Shown: piece by piece, positions 38,638 to 49,069 of the stretch
Position numbering within the stretch: the stretch's first letter is position 1
Layout of the letters: each line of letters begins with the position of its first letter
Made by a program: the position numbers and the translations under genes
Assembly: GCF_050947875.1 (NCBI RefSeq)
Contig: NC_134572.1
Location: forward strand, 116,625,709 to 116,689,708
DNA length: 64,000 bases
Direction: 5' to 3'
From: Dermacentor variabilis
Lineage: Eukaryota; Arthropoda; Arachnida; Ixodida; Ixodidae
Notes under the pieces: model-generated
The model's input: only the letters and a program-made list of their open reading frames with translations
Database searches by the model: none
What the model was told of the DNA's origin: nothing

Positions 38638-41478
38638 TTAAGGTTCATTTATGAGCATTGCTTTAATTAACATTTTGTATTTACGTATAGAGGGAGTGTT
38701 GCGTACAGTATCCAGAATAATAGGGTATTGATTAATTAAGTCAGGAATTTGCCATCCTAACCTCTGAAAACCGTAATTAATGCGTACACGAGGTGTTTCC
38801 ATACATTGTTTCCTAAGTTCGTATGTGCTAAGTTTAGTGTGATAGGTGGTTTCGAAGGTTATTTTGTCTAGTTTGTACTGGCGTAATATTTCCAGACATA
38901 ATTTGTATGTGTGCAGTTTACTTATTTCTAGTATTCCATAAGACCTAAACAAGGGCCAGCAGCTGCGCAATAACTGTATTTTCCCAATAGCTCGTAACGC
39001 CCGCTTTTGAATTGCAAAGAGGGAATCTCGATTTGTTTGTGTCGTCGTTAACCATACAAGGGAACAGTAGCTTAAACGGGAATGTATTAATGAATAGTAT
39101 ATTTGCCGCTTTATGGACGCCGGGAGATATCTCAATTTGTTTAAAATGCCAACCGCCCGACAAAGATCACTTCGAAGCTGATCAACATGCGAATTCCAAG
39201 AGAGATTTTCTTGAAACAGAACACCTAGAAAACGAATTTGCGAGCACTGTTTCAACTGAGTGTTTTCAAAGTTTAAGTTTAGGTTGTCAGGAGCTTTTAC
39301 ACCTTTTGCTCTGAAGAGAATGTATTTGGTCTTACTAGCATTTAATTGCATCTTGTTTAGTTTTAACCATGTACTCAAGCCGGTCAACCAATAGTTAGCC
39401 TTTCTTTCGAGCGCGTAGGGGTCAATACCTGAGAAAAAGACATTAGTGTCATCAGCGTACAACACTAGGTTTTCGCTGCCTGGTATATTCACAATATCAT
39501 TCAGGTATAAAATAAAGAGTACAGGTCCGAGAATAGATCCCTGAGGCACACCATATTTTATTGTTTTTACGTGTGAGGCTGCAGCATTTATGACAGTAAA
39601 TTGCTCTCTTGACGTTAAATAGCTCTCAATTAAGGTCAACGACACGCCACGGAATCCGTAAAGTGGAAGCTTTCTTATTAGAACATCGTGCTGAACACAG
39701 TCGAATGCCTTTCTGAAGTCGAGGAAAATTCCCAGGGTGTGTGCCTTTTCTTCAATATTGTTTAGAATTTTTTCCTTTATCCCAAGGAGTGCGGTTTCGG
39801 CTGATCTATCTTTCCTAAAGCCAAATTGCTCATCGGCTATAATATTTTGCGCGGTGAGAAAACGGACGAATCTTTTGTTTATAACCTGTTCGGCTACCTT
39901 TGCAAATACTGGTAGTACTGATATAGGCCTATAATTTGTTAGTTCGTTCGCTGGGCCACCCTTGTGCACAACAGTCACTTTGGCCAGTTTCATTTTCTGC
40001 GGAAAAACGCCTGTAGATAAAATAATGTTGCAAATGTGAGAGAGCGGACAACTGATTATTTCACCTACAGCCTTTAGAGGTTTCGGTTTAATTTCATCTG
40101 CTCCTGGAGCACAGCCATTTTTTAGTGTCAGAATAATATCTAGCACTTCACGTTCGTCAGTGGGTGCTAAAAACAATGTGTTTGCGGCGTTTGATGCAAT
40201 GAACTGCTCGCACGGTGAATCAACTGAATTCCCATCGCATGATCCGACTGCAATGAAATGGTCATTAAATAAATTTGCGACTTCGTTGTCAGTCATAGCA
40301 TCGTTTTGATATGGGACCTTTTTGTGCTGGAAATTTTTCGAGAGTACCTCCCTCACGGTTTGCCACATTAGCCGTGAGTTACCCGTAATGTCTGCAAACT
40401 TTGTTATGTAGTATTCAAATCTTGATTTTCTAATATCTGCATTTAATTTGTTTCGAACTTTTTTAAACAGTGTAAGGTCATTTTCATGCTTGGTATTCAG
40501 GAATTTTTCAAACAGCCTGTTTTTTTGTTTGATTCTCATATGCAGTTCATGAGTGATCCAAGGCTTCCTTATCTTTTTTCGTTTTACCCATGGCTCGAGG
40601 GGAAAACACTTCTCGTATGCAGCCATAAAGCAGGAAAGAAAAGCCTCGTACGCTTTATTTGCATCTGTTTCCATTAAAATGGAGTCCCACCTTTGATTTG
40701 AGAGAAGATATTTGAATTTGCTGATATTTTTTTCAGAGTAATGGCGGATAAAAACTGGTTGCTTATTTGAATTAGGCCTTTTGTGAGGTAAAATGCAGTA
40801 GATTGGCAAATGGTCACTTAAATCGCACTTCAATACACCCGATTTGACAACGTCAGGCGGAAAGCTTGTAATGCAAAGGTCTAAAATACTTTGAGAGGTA
40901 GGAGTAATCCTAGTTGGCATATCTATTAAGTTACAGCACGCGTATGACACAAACAGCTCTTGTAGGCGCGAATAGCCGGAGGTATCTGATAAAACATTGA
41001 GATTAAAATCGCCAACAAAAGCACACTGTAGTTTTAACTCAAGACTTAGTTCAAACAGTTCTTCCATACAGTTCAAGAAATGGTTCAAGGATCCAGATGG
41101 CGGGCGATAAAACACTCCTAGCAGGATGTCATAAAGTTGTACAACGACACATTCAATGTTTTCATTTATAATATTATATTCTGTGAGTGCATTGTACTTG
41201 AAGTGTGAGCGAATATACATCGCACTACCACCACCACGTTTGAAAGCGCGACATACAGATATGCAGTCGTAACCATCAAGAAAAGCACACTCATCATCAG
41301 AGGAAAACCACGTTTCAGTGAAACAAAGAATGTCAAAAGAATAGTTAAGGTCATTTAGGAATAGGTCTACCTCATCAAGTTTAGTTTTTAAGCTCCTAGC
41401 GTTAAGATGAAACAAAGAAAGTGTGTCTTTTTTTAAGAAAGCAGGTTCACAAGGAAGGTCAAAACATGAGTGCATCAT
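38638..41478 (-). CDS. LINE ORF2: AP-like endonuclease and reverse transcriptase
   Basis: 946 aa, ATG at 41478. The N-terminal endonuclease (residues about 20-230) has HLNARSL (24-30), TETW (54-57), YRPP (124-127), GDFN (156-159) and SDHLP (221-225), so the predicted active-site residues are all present. It would nick target DNA. The reverse transcriptase (about 490-760) shows NYRPIS (515-520), FLDFRKAFD (585-593), GVPQGSILGP (643-652), the catalytic YADD (674-677) and FLGV (750-753). It would copy the element RNA from the nick. The last about 190 residues are a thumb and C-terminal region without RNase H. The frame lies 53 bp after ORF1, so translation probably needs reinitiation or a similar mechanism. 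No stop or frameshift is seen. Confidence 0.95.
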   Translation of the reverse strand: MMHSCFDLPCEPAFLKKDTLSLFHLNARSLKTKLDEVDLFLNDLNYSFDILCFTETWFSSDDECAFLDGYDCISVCRAFKRGGGSAMYIRSHFKYNALTEYNIINENIECVVVQLYDILLGVFYRPPSGSLNHFLNCMEELFELSLELKLQCAFVGDFNLNVLSDTSGYSRLQELFVSYACCNLIDMPTRITPTSQSILDLCITSFPPDVVKSGVLKCDLSDHLPIYCILPHKRPNSNKQPVFIRHYSEKNISKFKYLLSNQRWDSILMETDANKAYEAFLSCFMAAYEKCFPLEPWVKRKKIRKPWITHELHMRIKQKNRLFEKFLNTKHENDLTLFKKVRNKLNADIRKSRFEYYITKFADITGNSRLMWQTVREVLSKNFQHKKVPYQNDAMTDNEVANLFNDHFIAVGSCDGNSVDSPCEQFIASNAANTLFLAPTDEREVLDIILTLKNGCAPGADEIKPKPLKAVGEIISCPLSHICNIILSTGVFPQKMKLAKVTVVHKGGPANELTNYRPISVLPVFAKVAEQVINKRFVRFLTAQNIIADEQFGFRKDRSAETALLGIKEKILNNIEEKAHTLGIFLDFRKAFDCVQHDVLIRKLPLYGFRGVSLTLIESYLTSREQFTVINAAASHVKTIKYGVPQGSILGPVLFILYLNDIVNIPGSENLVLYADDTNVFFSGIDPYALERKANYWLTGLSTWLKLNKMQLNASKTKYILFRAKGVKAPDNLNLNFENTQLKQCSQIRFLGVLFQENLSWNSHVDQLRSDLCRAVGILNKLRYLPASIKRQIYYSLIHSRLSYCSLVWLTTTQTNRDSLFAIQKRALRAIGKIQLLRSCWPLFRSYGILEISKLHTYKLCLEILRQYKLDKITFETTYHTKLSTYELRKQCMETPRVRINYGFQRLGWQIPDLINQYPIILDTVRNTPSIRKYKMLIKAMLINEP

Positions 41479-41531
41479 CTTGCACTAAAGAACACAAAGA
41501 ACGCCCACATCGTGGGTGCTACAAGAGCACG

Positions 41532-42419
41532 TTACTGCAAGTTGATAAAATCTTGCTCACTGCGAATGACGAAAGCGGGGTCGCCGGTCTGCTTCCGCAG
41601 CAGAATTTTTCCGTTAGCATGCCAAACGTATGCGTAGCCATTCTTTTTTGCCCATTCTTTTGTCGAGGTTAGCAATGTGCGGGAGAGCCGCGTGATATTT
41701 TCGCAGATAAACAAGCTTTTCTCTTTTTGCAGCAAATGTCTGTTTGCCAGCCAAGTGTCACGGTCCTCTTGCCTCAAAAAGCGAGTGATAATAGCTGGCG
41801 TTTTGTCGGCCTTCGCTGGCAGCCTATGCACGGCAGCTATATCCTTCCTTGTTACATGCGGTACATTCAGTTTGGTAGCCACTTCGTTTATCTTTTCTAG
41901 TAGGTCCTCATCGACGGACTCAGAGACGCCATGTATTTCAAGATTTAAGCGGCGACTTCGCCACTCTAAGCTTTCGACTTCACGCTTTAGGTGAGCAATT
42001 TCATTTGCCGAGTCCGCCTTCTCAAGTTTGTCTACACGCTGGCAAAGTTCTTTGGTGTTTTTTTCTTGATCAGTCAGCCGGTTTTGAAATTCGTCAAACT
42101 TATCTGAGATAAGCTGCACTGAGGCTTCTAATTCATTAATTCTTTTGGGCAAGGTTTGGAGAGCGTCAAGTTTAGCCTCAATTTTGAGCAAACGTGTTAA
42201 CACTTCCTTTTCTGCACTAAGCTTCTCACTTCCATCTTCCACAGTGTGGCCATGTTTGCATGTATTGCACTTCCAGTTTTTTTTCACACGTTTTGTTTGC
42301 CACACCTCTTCGGTTATACCAGAACAGTCGCCAAAATGAAAACTAAACTTACATTCACAGCAGCTGGCAGAGGGCACATTTTCAGGCACAAGCGAGCGGC
42401 ATGTACAACATCTCGACAT
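41532..42419 (-). CDS. LINE ORF1: PHD-like finger, coiled coil and RRM-like RNA-binding protein
   Basis: 295 aa, ATG at 42419. Residues 4-54 carry a Cys4-His-Cys3 pattern (C4, C7, C20/21, C23, H28, C32, C51, C54, with W49), a PHD-like zinc finger as seen in ORF1 of some CR1/L2-group elements. Residues about 68-155 are rich in Glu, Lys and Leu heptads and predict a coiled coil for oligomerisation. RRLNLEIHGV (156-165) opens a segment that resembles the RRM and C-terminal domain of L1-type ORF1 proteins and should bind the element RNA. The protein likely packages the RNA with ORF2. This finger plus L1-like combination was judged by eye only. Confidence 0.88.
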   Translation of the reverse strand: MSRCCTCRSLVPENVPSASCCECKFSFHFGDCSGITEEVWQTKRVKKNWKCNTCKHGHTVEDGSEKLSAEKEVLTRLLKIEAKLDALQTLPKRINELEASVQLISDKFDEFQNRLTDQEKNTKELCQRVDKLEKADSANEIAHLKREVESLEWRSRRLNLEIHGVSESVDEDLLEKINEVATKLNVPHVTRKDIAAVHRLPAKADKTPAIITRFLRQEDRDTWLANRHLLQKEKSLFICENITRLSRTLLTSTKEWAKKNGYAYVWHANGKILLRKQTGDPAFVIRSEQDFINLQ

Positions 42420-42530
42420 GTCGTGCGGTGCAAAGGCAAATACACTTCAGGAAAACAATGTACTCGTGGCAGCAGCGGCAGGGTCGGCAACAAAAAAGAG
42501 TCTAATCCTTATTAGTAAAGACGACCAACC

Positions 42531-43120
42531 TGTAAATATACAGAGTAGATTTCACTTGTCGTGCGTGCCGGTGGCTGCCGCTGCTGCCAAATGCGGGGAG
42601 ACGCCCCTTCGGTCCTTGCTTGTTCGTCAGTTGTCGCTGGCGTCGGTGATGCAGGTGGCGATTTGCCTTCCCCAGAACTGTCTCGCTTCCACAGCGAAGG
42701 AAAAAAACTTCGGGCGACGATCGGTTTTCAGTTGCACCAGCGCAGCCGGAGCTGCTCTCGGCGGCCAGGAACTTTGGTCCACAGGCGAAGGACGCTGTAA
42801 ATATACAGAGTAGATTTCACTTGTCGTGCGTGCCGGTGGCTGCCGCTGCTGCCAAATGCGGGGAGACGCCCCTTCGGTCCTTGCTTGTTCGTCAGTTGTC
42901 GCTGGCGTCGGTGATGCAGGTGGCGATTTGCCTTCCCCAGAACTGTCTCGCTTCCACAGCGAAGGAAAAAAACTTCGGGCGACGATCGGTTTTCAGTTGC
43001 ACCAGCGCAGCCGGAGCTGCTCTCGGCGGCCAGGAACTTTGGTCCACAGGCGAAGGACGCTGTAAATATACAGAGTAGATTTCACTTGTCGTGCGTGCCG
43101 GTGGCTGCCGCTGCTGCCAA
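42531..43120 (-). repeat. 265-bp tandem monomers in the LINE 5' region
   Basis: TGTAAATATACAGAGTAGAT starts at 42531, 42796 and 43061, so the period is 265 bp. There are two complete units plus about 60 bp, and by eye the two complete units are identical. The units are GC/CpG-rich and sit upstream of ORF1 with respect to transcription, the position of promoter monomers in other LINEs such as mouse L1. Open frames in the units are repeated shadows, not genes. Confidence 0.9.
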
Positions 43121-44613
43121 AAAAGCACGGTTGTTCTAGTCAAGCACTACAGTCGCCTGTGCGATTGTAGAGGAGGTATCGGTTCCTCACCTGCAACTGC
43201 ACAAGTACGTCTGATGAATTTGCGCGCGCTTAGTTCAACGGTTAAGTGAAGCCGCTTGTAGCTTTGGCAAGGTCTCGCAGTTTTGTGAAGACGGAATCTG
43301 CGCACTTTTTTTTTAATTTGTCATTTCTTCATCGTACGGTTTTATATACGAGTCGTCTCTGTAAGTCTGATTCCAAGGGCGGTTCATGTGTACACATGGT
43401 CTGCGCGGAAGAGGTTCTTTCTTAGCTTCTTTCGAGCTGGGTATTTCTTTCTGTACACCTTGAGATGCGAAGTTTTCCTCCTCTCATCCTTATAGGGAGA
43501 ACCCATGTGAAAAGAAAGAAAAGCTTCATTATCGATTGAATTCCCGCTTCTTATCACTCTCCTTCCCATCCCTTTCGTAATAACGAGCGATAAGCTGGCC
43601 AGGATTATTTTCATGGCGCGCTAATTTGGGCAGGGCGTTTCGACAGCGCGCTGCGAGGGTTTTTGGCGGGCAGTGCGCGCAAAAGGCACGTGACCCGCGC
43701 GATTGCTCTTGTTTGCCTCGCGTCGAGGAGCGTTCGACAGCGCGCGTAGCGCGTCAACGGTAACGCGCATACATCCTTCGCAGCGCGACGACGACGTTGT
43801 CTTCTCACGCGCGAATGTCAAATGAGCCACGAAGTGCCCGGGTCAGTCGGCGGGCTTGACCACGAAGCTCCCGCGCACCCCGCTGCCGGACTATATGGGC
43901 ACCGCCTTCGGCCATTACTTCTCAGGCCACGCCGCGAGCGCGCGGTAGGATCGCCTTTCCTGTCAGGCTTGGACGCCGCCGAGCCACTAACGAGGGAAAC
44001 GCCGTGGAAGAAAGCCTTCGCTCCGCGGTGCCCCCGCTCATGGCGGTCTCTGTGAATGGATCGTTAGCTGCGGTGGCAGCGCTCGGAGGCTGGCCGATCA
44101 CGAAGCCGCTACCACGACCGCCAACGCTCTTATACCAGCTCGGCTACTTGTGCAGTGGTTGCCGCCTTCGCACGCACGCCTCAGTTGGCGCTGTATACTC
44201 TTCGGGTTTCGGTTCTCACCGCGACTTCCGTCCGAAAACGTGAAGGTACAGTCACGGTGAACGCGTCCGCGGGTCTTGACGCGGTACAACGCCCAGTCAC
44301 CTGCCTGTTGTTGTTGTTGTTGTTGCCTATCCCGTGTGTGGCTCCTACCTACGATGGGGGATTGGCCGAGAAATGGGTGGATTATTCCAAATTAATATGG
44401 AGTGCTTGTTGTTGTTGTCCTCGTCGTCGTCGTTGCTGCCACTGCTGCTGCTGCTGTTTGATCACTATAGCGGATATGCACAAACTAGAGGCAGGAAGCT
44501 TCCGTGTATGCTTCGAAACTTGTAGATACCAGATGTAACAGCGTAAGCAAACAATTGACTCGAATGACAGAGAATAAGGGTAGGCTTCTTATTTTGTCTA
44601 TAGCTACGATCCC

Positions 44614-44616
<3 letters not shown>
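43121..44616. other. Unassigned DNA with a GC/CpG-rich block at about 43610-44300
   Basis: No gene recognised. The block from 43610 is CpG-dense with many overlapping frames on both strands, none with a domain. Short GTT repeats (44308-44325) and GCT/CTG repeats (about 44430-44455) follow. Confidence 0.35.

Positions 44617-44684
<68 letters not shown>
44617..44684. repeat. (AT)n microsatellite
   Basis: Uninterrupted AT tract of 68 bp. Confidence 0.97.
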
Positions 44685-44686
<2 letters not shown>

Positions 44687-44901
44687 CATCCTTCACAGCG
44701 ACAGAAAACCCAGTGGGCCGATCCCGGTGACAGTGCAGGGCCAGGAGCAATGGCTCAGACCTCCGTAAGACAGAGCCGTGAAGCGAACATACAGCGCAGC
44801 TTTCGTTTCAACACGAAACGCACAAATAAAAACATCCGTCAAACCACACGACCGATGGCGAGGCGAGCCCACTTCAGCGTTGATCAACGTACGTTGCCGC
44901 C

Positions 44902-45190
44902 AATCCCTCGCCGGCGGTCGCCGTCGGAGACATTAACGTAGACATCTCAAAACCAGAGACAAAGCAGTGGTTCGCCTGCTTCGTGCAAGACTTTGCCTTC
45001 GCTTAATTCAACGATCCGATTCAACCAACTACCGTACATGGGTCATGCATCGAGTTAACGTTGCCCAAAAACGTTTCGCAAATCAGAACGCGACGCATAT
45101 GTTTGTATCATAGCGACCACGAAGCAGTTATAGCAGTAATTTCAAAGTATAAAAATAATAAATATTTCGTAAACTGCATTGAAACGGGAG
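44902..45190 (+). pseudogene. Orphan endonuclease (EEP family) fragment
   Basis: One frame reads AVAVGDINVDISKPETKQWF, then a stop (TAA near 45004), then FNDPIQPTTVHGSCIEL and YHSDHEAVIAVIS. These are the GD[FI]N and SDH active-site blocks of the endonuclease/exonuclease/phosphatase family used by LINEs. Only the C-terminal half is present and no reverse transcriptase follows. The GDFNVDISKPETK stretch is shared with the fragment at 49070-49720, so both come from one family. Confidence 0.7.
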
Positions 45191-45621
45191 TATGCGTCAT
45201 AGATGACTTTGAATAGCAATGTGCGTAACGGGCGCACATCACAGAGTCAGTGTTTGAAAAGTTGCCCTACATTGCAAATGTATGTCTAAGCTTCGTTAGA
45301 GCCCGCCATCGTAAAAGTTCATATTCGTTACTCAGACAGGAAAAAAAAAATACATTCACGTAGAAACTCCTCTGGGAATTGTCCAAGTATGCGTAAGCAT
45401 TGTATCACTTGCTCATCTCCACGCAGCCCGGTCTAAATATCAATATTATGAAACTTGATACGACCAACATAAACGACAGCGCTGTCGCAACAACACGAAG
45501 TTTGCAAGTGCAGCTTATGTAACCGTAATGTTTACCGGGAAACGCTGGCGGCGAACGGTATGAATGAAGGCGAGCTTTCTCGTAGGAAAGTGGCCTCATG
45601 TGTCGGCCGATCCCAGAGGTA
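45191..45621. other. Unassigned DNA
   Basis: Between the endonuclease fragment and the inverted-repeat element I see no reverse transcriptase or other domain. Confidence 0.4.
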
Positions 45622-46605
45622 GGGCCCTATAACGTAAAACTATTCCAATATGTTCCTATTCCAATTTCCTGACGTCAAATTTGCGTAACCACCGACGCAA
45701 GCACCGGGCGGCCACCCATAGGGTTGTCTGAACAGACCAATCAAACGCTCTCCTCGTTCATAGGAGGTCACTTTTTTTTACTTGAAAAACGAATAACATT
45801 GCCTACACTGAGCGGCTTGTCGTATCTAATTGGCTGACAAGAGGCGAGGAGAACGCTCAAGTGGAGAGGGATTCACGGGGGCAGAGCCAGTGCACTGAAA
45901 ATCGATAACCGGATGAAGAGCGTGGTGCCGGCGTCTGTGATTGGTCGGCTTTCCCTTACTTAGCTTGTGGTGGCTGGTCGAAAATCGCGGCGGCATGCAA
46001 CGGAAGCTTAAGAATGACGCTAAAACTGACCCTCAGCAAAGAAGAGTTGGCAGAATGAGGTAGTAAACGTGCCGAAAGTGCTTGAAAACGTTACACGGTC
46101 ACGCAAGAAGTTTTATTATACGCAAATGCACCCATGCTCTCCGGCAGGTGCGAGTAGCCAGCGTCTCAGCGATCGGCGGCAGCCATCTCTTATTCCTTTC
46201 GGAACAGGGCAGCCTGCGGCTATTCCGAAAGAAATTCAGTTTTGTTCGGCATATTAATGCACCTTTATCGCGTACACGTCACTTTGACGCGGTGAGTTCC
46301 TGCGGGTTTGTGACGTCGCGTGACAGGCAGGTGAAGTGGGTGCAGCCCGAAAACTTTTTACCAATAACCGAGGGCTAATCGCGAAAAGGAGTCGAATCAG
46401 AAATAACTGTTTTTCTTTTTTCTGTCAAATCATGAATAATCAGTGTGTGCACATCATATCAGATGGGGAGGTATCGCGGTTTTTGTGACGTCGCGTGACG
46501 GACAGGTGAAGTGGGGGTGGTCGAAAACAGCTTTTGACCAATCGTGAAGGGCTGATAGCAGAATTGGAATAGAAAAGTTTGGAATAGTTTTACGTTATAG
46601 CGCCC
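45622..46605. mobile_element. Non-autonomous DNA transposon (MITE-like), 984 bp
   Basis: The left end GGGCCCTATAACGTAAAACT is matched inversely at the right end (reverse complement GGGCGCTATAACGTAAAACT). Similarity continues over about 45 bp into ATTCCAATT. GTA at 45619-45621 and 46606-46608 would be a 3-bp target duplication. Inside, two related segments of about 95 bp (46302-46400 and 46476-46570) both begin with a GTGACGTCGCGTGAC core followed by GGTGAAGTGGG. No transposase frame is present, so it would need a partner transposase. The superfamily is not settled; a 3-bp duplication is compatible with several, including PIF/Harbinger. Confidence 0.75.
46302..46570. repeat. Internal direct repeats of the MITE-like element
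   Basis: Copy 1 is about 46302-46400 and copy 2 about 46476-46570. Both contain TGTGACGTCGCGTGAC, then an AGGTGAAGTGGG block, then a CCAAT-containing stretch and an AGGGCTAAT or AGGGCTGAT end. Confidence 0.65.
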
Positions 46606-46608
46606 GTA

Positions 46609-49069
46609 GTGCACAGCCGCGCCAAAAAACAAAAAAAAGTACATCATTTTCAGGTTTCGATTGTTGTTTCGCACTGTTAATCTTTAAGTCTGAGAAGATT
46701 TAACATAAAAGGCATGCGCTGTCGGTGCTTTGTTTCATGGCATTTCTTTGTTGGCTTCGATTCTTACAACTCCGAGGAATAACATTGTCAGGAATGTAAG
46801 ACAAGTTATGAGCAACTTTAGCGATGGAATGGTTTGGCAATATAGCCCGCATATACCGCATGTCGTACAGCAAGGCGAGGCATATGCATATACTCAAATA
46901 TGTACGGAAATTTTCGCTCACGGACAGCGTTAAAAGCAGGAAGAAAATATCAACAAGCACTTATACACGCATGAACCGTGTTGTGAACTTAGTCATGGTG
47001 ATTGCGCACGCTGGTTGTTAGATTAGCACGAATTTGAAACTGTTACTGACAGCACAAAATCATGTGTATATCAGCACAGACAATAAATAACGAAGGATGC
47101 GTTGGTTTTATGATATATTTTGTTTTCTTGAGTTATAGTACATAATTTCGCAAACACGTATATACTGCATGTTAATTCCGCATTGGAGGAAGGAAGAAGG
47201 GATGCTAAAACGTTGCATTGCCAGGTAGTTTTTCACAGACACGGAATTTGAAGGTAAAAACTGAAATTAGAAGAAAAGCGAAGGAAGAAAGAAAAAAAAA
47301 GAAAGCGCTGGACGGGTGAATCAGCGCCGATATGTGAGTGCCTCGCGGCTGAGAACGCACGCCTCATTTTCCCGCATCACCGAGGCGACGAAAGCATCCC
47401 AAAGGCCGCAACCGATGCGTCATGCGTTCCACTCAGGGACGCTACCAACGGAACAAAGTAGGCGGTACAAAAAGAAAAATAAATTATAAGGAGGGCGGCA
47501 GCCTTTGTGTCAGTGTCAACAAGAGCAACCATAAAGGTGTCTGCGCGATACCACGCATTACTCCGTCGAGGCTCCGCCTGCACTATATATATTTTTGTTC
47601 AAAGGGGCGGCCGTCATTTCGTCCCATGATTACAAGGTGATGGGAACAAAGCGAAGACGCGCTCACCAAGAGGGGCACCCGTTCTCTCCGCAGAGCACCG
47701 CAGCGCATCTCCCCCCCCCCCCCCCCCTCTCCTATCACCCCTATTAAATAATGCAGAAATGCGCGCGATGTCGTCGTGTTGATTGTTAATGCGTGCGTAC
47801 CCGGCAAGCTTGGAGCGGAATGCGTGGGCCTCTCGCTCTCGCGTAAGCGCTCTGTTTAGGCCATTGTTCCGCTGCAGCCGCGGCCCGCATGGCCACCGAT
47901 CGCCAAGGCCGTCATTGTTTTCCGCATTACAAGCAGCGAACAAGAGGGAAGCAACGCGTCGAGGGCGCGCGGATACGAATACGCACGCATACTATACTGG
48001 CGTCGCCTTGGACGGCCCTACTGCTGCCACCCCCTTCCCCCTTTCCCTCGCCCCTACCCTCTTCAGTGCCCGAGAGAAATCCCACCGGGGCACAACACAA
48101 CGAAAGCGGGCGGACGTGGCTGTGTTGCGTCGGCGGCGGTGGGGGCTTTGTTCCGCGCAAGTGAACCGCATCGCCATTGCCAAAGTCGAGCAAAAAACAA
48201 AGCTCTTGCGTCGAGAACCTAAAATAAAAGAAATAGAAAGAAACGCGATGTAAGAAGTATTGGCAATGGGCGGCTTGTGGTTTGGGAGTTCTGCGCAAGA
48301 ACACGGCGGAAGTGCGCCCTTGCATGCGGCAGAAATTCCCGAACTAGAGAGTGTAAGCCGATCTGGTAGTCGTAATACGGGTTAGCTTTTATCCGCCTCC
48401 ACTGTTCTCAAACCGGTCGCAATATGTACTCGCAGTGCGTTTTCCTTCCTTCTTTTTTTTTTTTTACCCCTCTAATCGCTTTGTTTGAGGTCGCTCGTTG
48501 TTTCTCTATATAAGCGCGTGGCGACGAAAAGTTTCCTGCTTCCTGCCCAAGGATTACGTGATCGAGAAGGGAGCCGCAGGGCATGGGTGAGAGTAAAGGA
48601 GAGCGCGGTCGAAATTAGGCGTCTCGCATGCGCGTGCCCTTCTAATGCCCGGAGCGGCGAAAGATGTCCACCGCGCGGAGTGAGAACACGAAGTTTGTGC
48701 CTGCAATGATGGAGGTCACAACGAAGCCCTGGAATCGGGCTCGCCCCGAAACTTCGGCCTACATGTACGCTCAGAGGTAGCAGTGACGACGAGCCGCCTC
48801 CACGCTTGAATCCCTTTCTCCTCTCTATAGAGCCTCTCCGGCCTTCGTTCGGTTCTCTGGAGTGCGACCGTGCTGGCTGATTTTGGGACGCCAGGGGATG
48901 CCACTGGCCAACTACGATGCGTTCTGCGTATCACTCTTTTTTGGCTGAGAGAGAGAGAGAGAGAGATTGACAACCATTGCACTCTGTGAAGATGGAATGG
49001 TCGTCATTTGTCAGAAGTGTCTGATAAAGGCAGTTGATGTGTTTAAATGGACGATTTAGTAAAGACTGT
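46609..49069. other. Unassigned DNA with a C run and CpG-rich parts
   Basis: No gene recognised. C run at 47711-47727; GC-richer sequence at about 47800-48180; a GA tract at about 48949-48966. Confidence 0.4.

Larger units (their letters stand above)
38330..43120 (-). mobile_element. Apparently intact CR1/L2-group LINE
   Basis: In transcription order (minus strand) it has 265-bp 5' monomers (43120 to 42531), ORF1 (42419-41532), a 53-bp spacer, ORF2 (41478-38638), a 3' UTR with two stem-loops and a (GAAT)n tail (about 38345-38330). Both frames are open from start to stop and all catalytic motifs are present. ORF2 has no RNase H. The reverse transcriptase motifs and the short tandem tail fit the CR1/L2 group; the exact clade is inferred. 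I could not find a convincing target-site duplication, which is common for this group. It could be active. Confidence 0.9.

Noticed and set aside
42418..43078. Paired identical proteins on the plus strand upstream of the LINE
   Set aside because: They are antisense shadows of the two 265-bp monomers.
38330..43140. Target-site duplication of the intact LINE
   Set aside because: No convincing direct repeat flanks 38330 and 43120; A-rich similarities were too weak to call.
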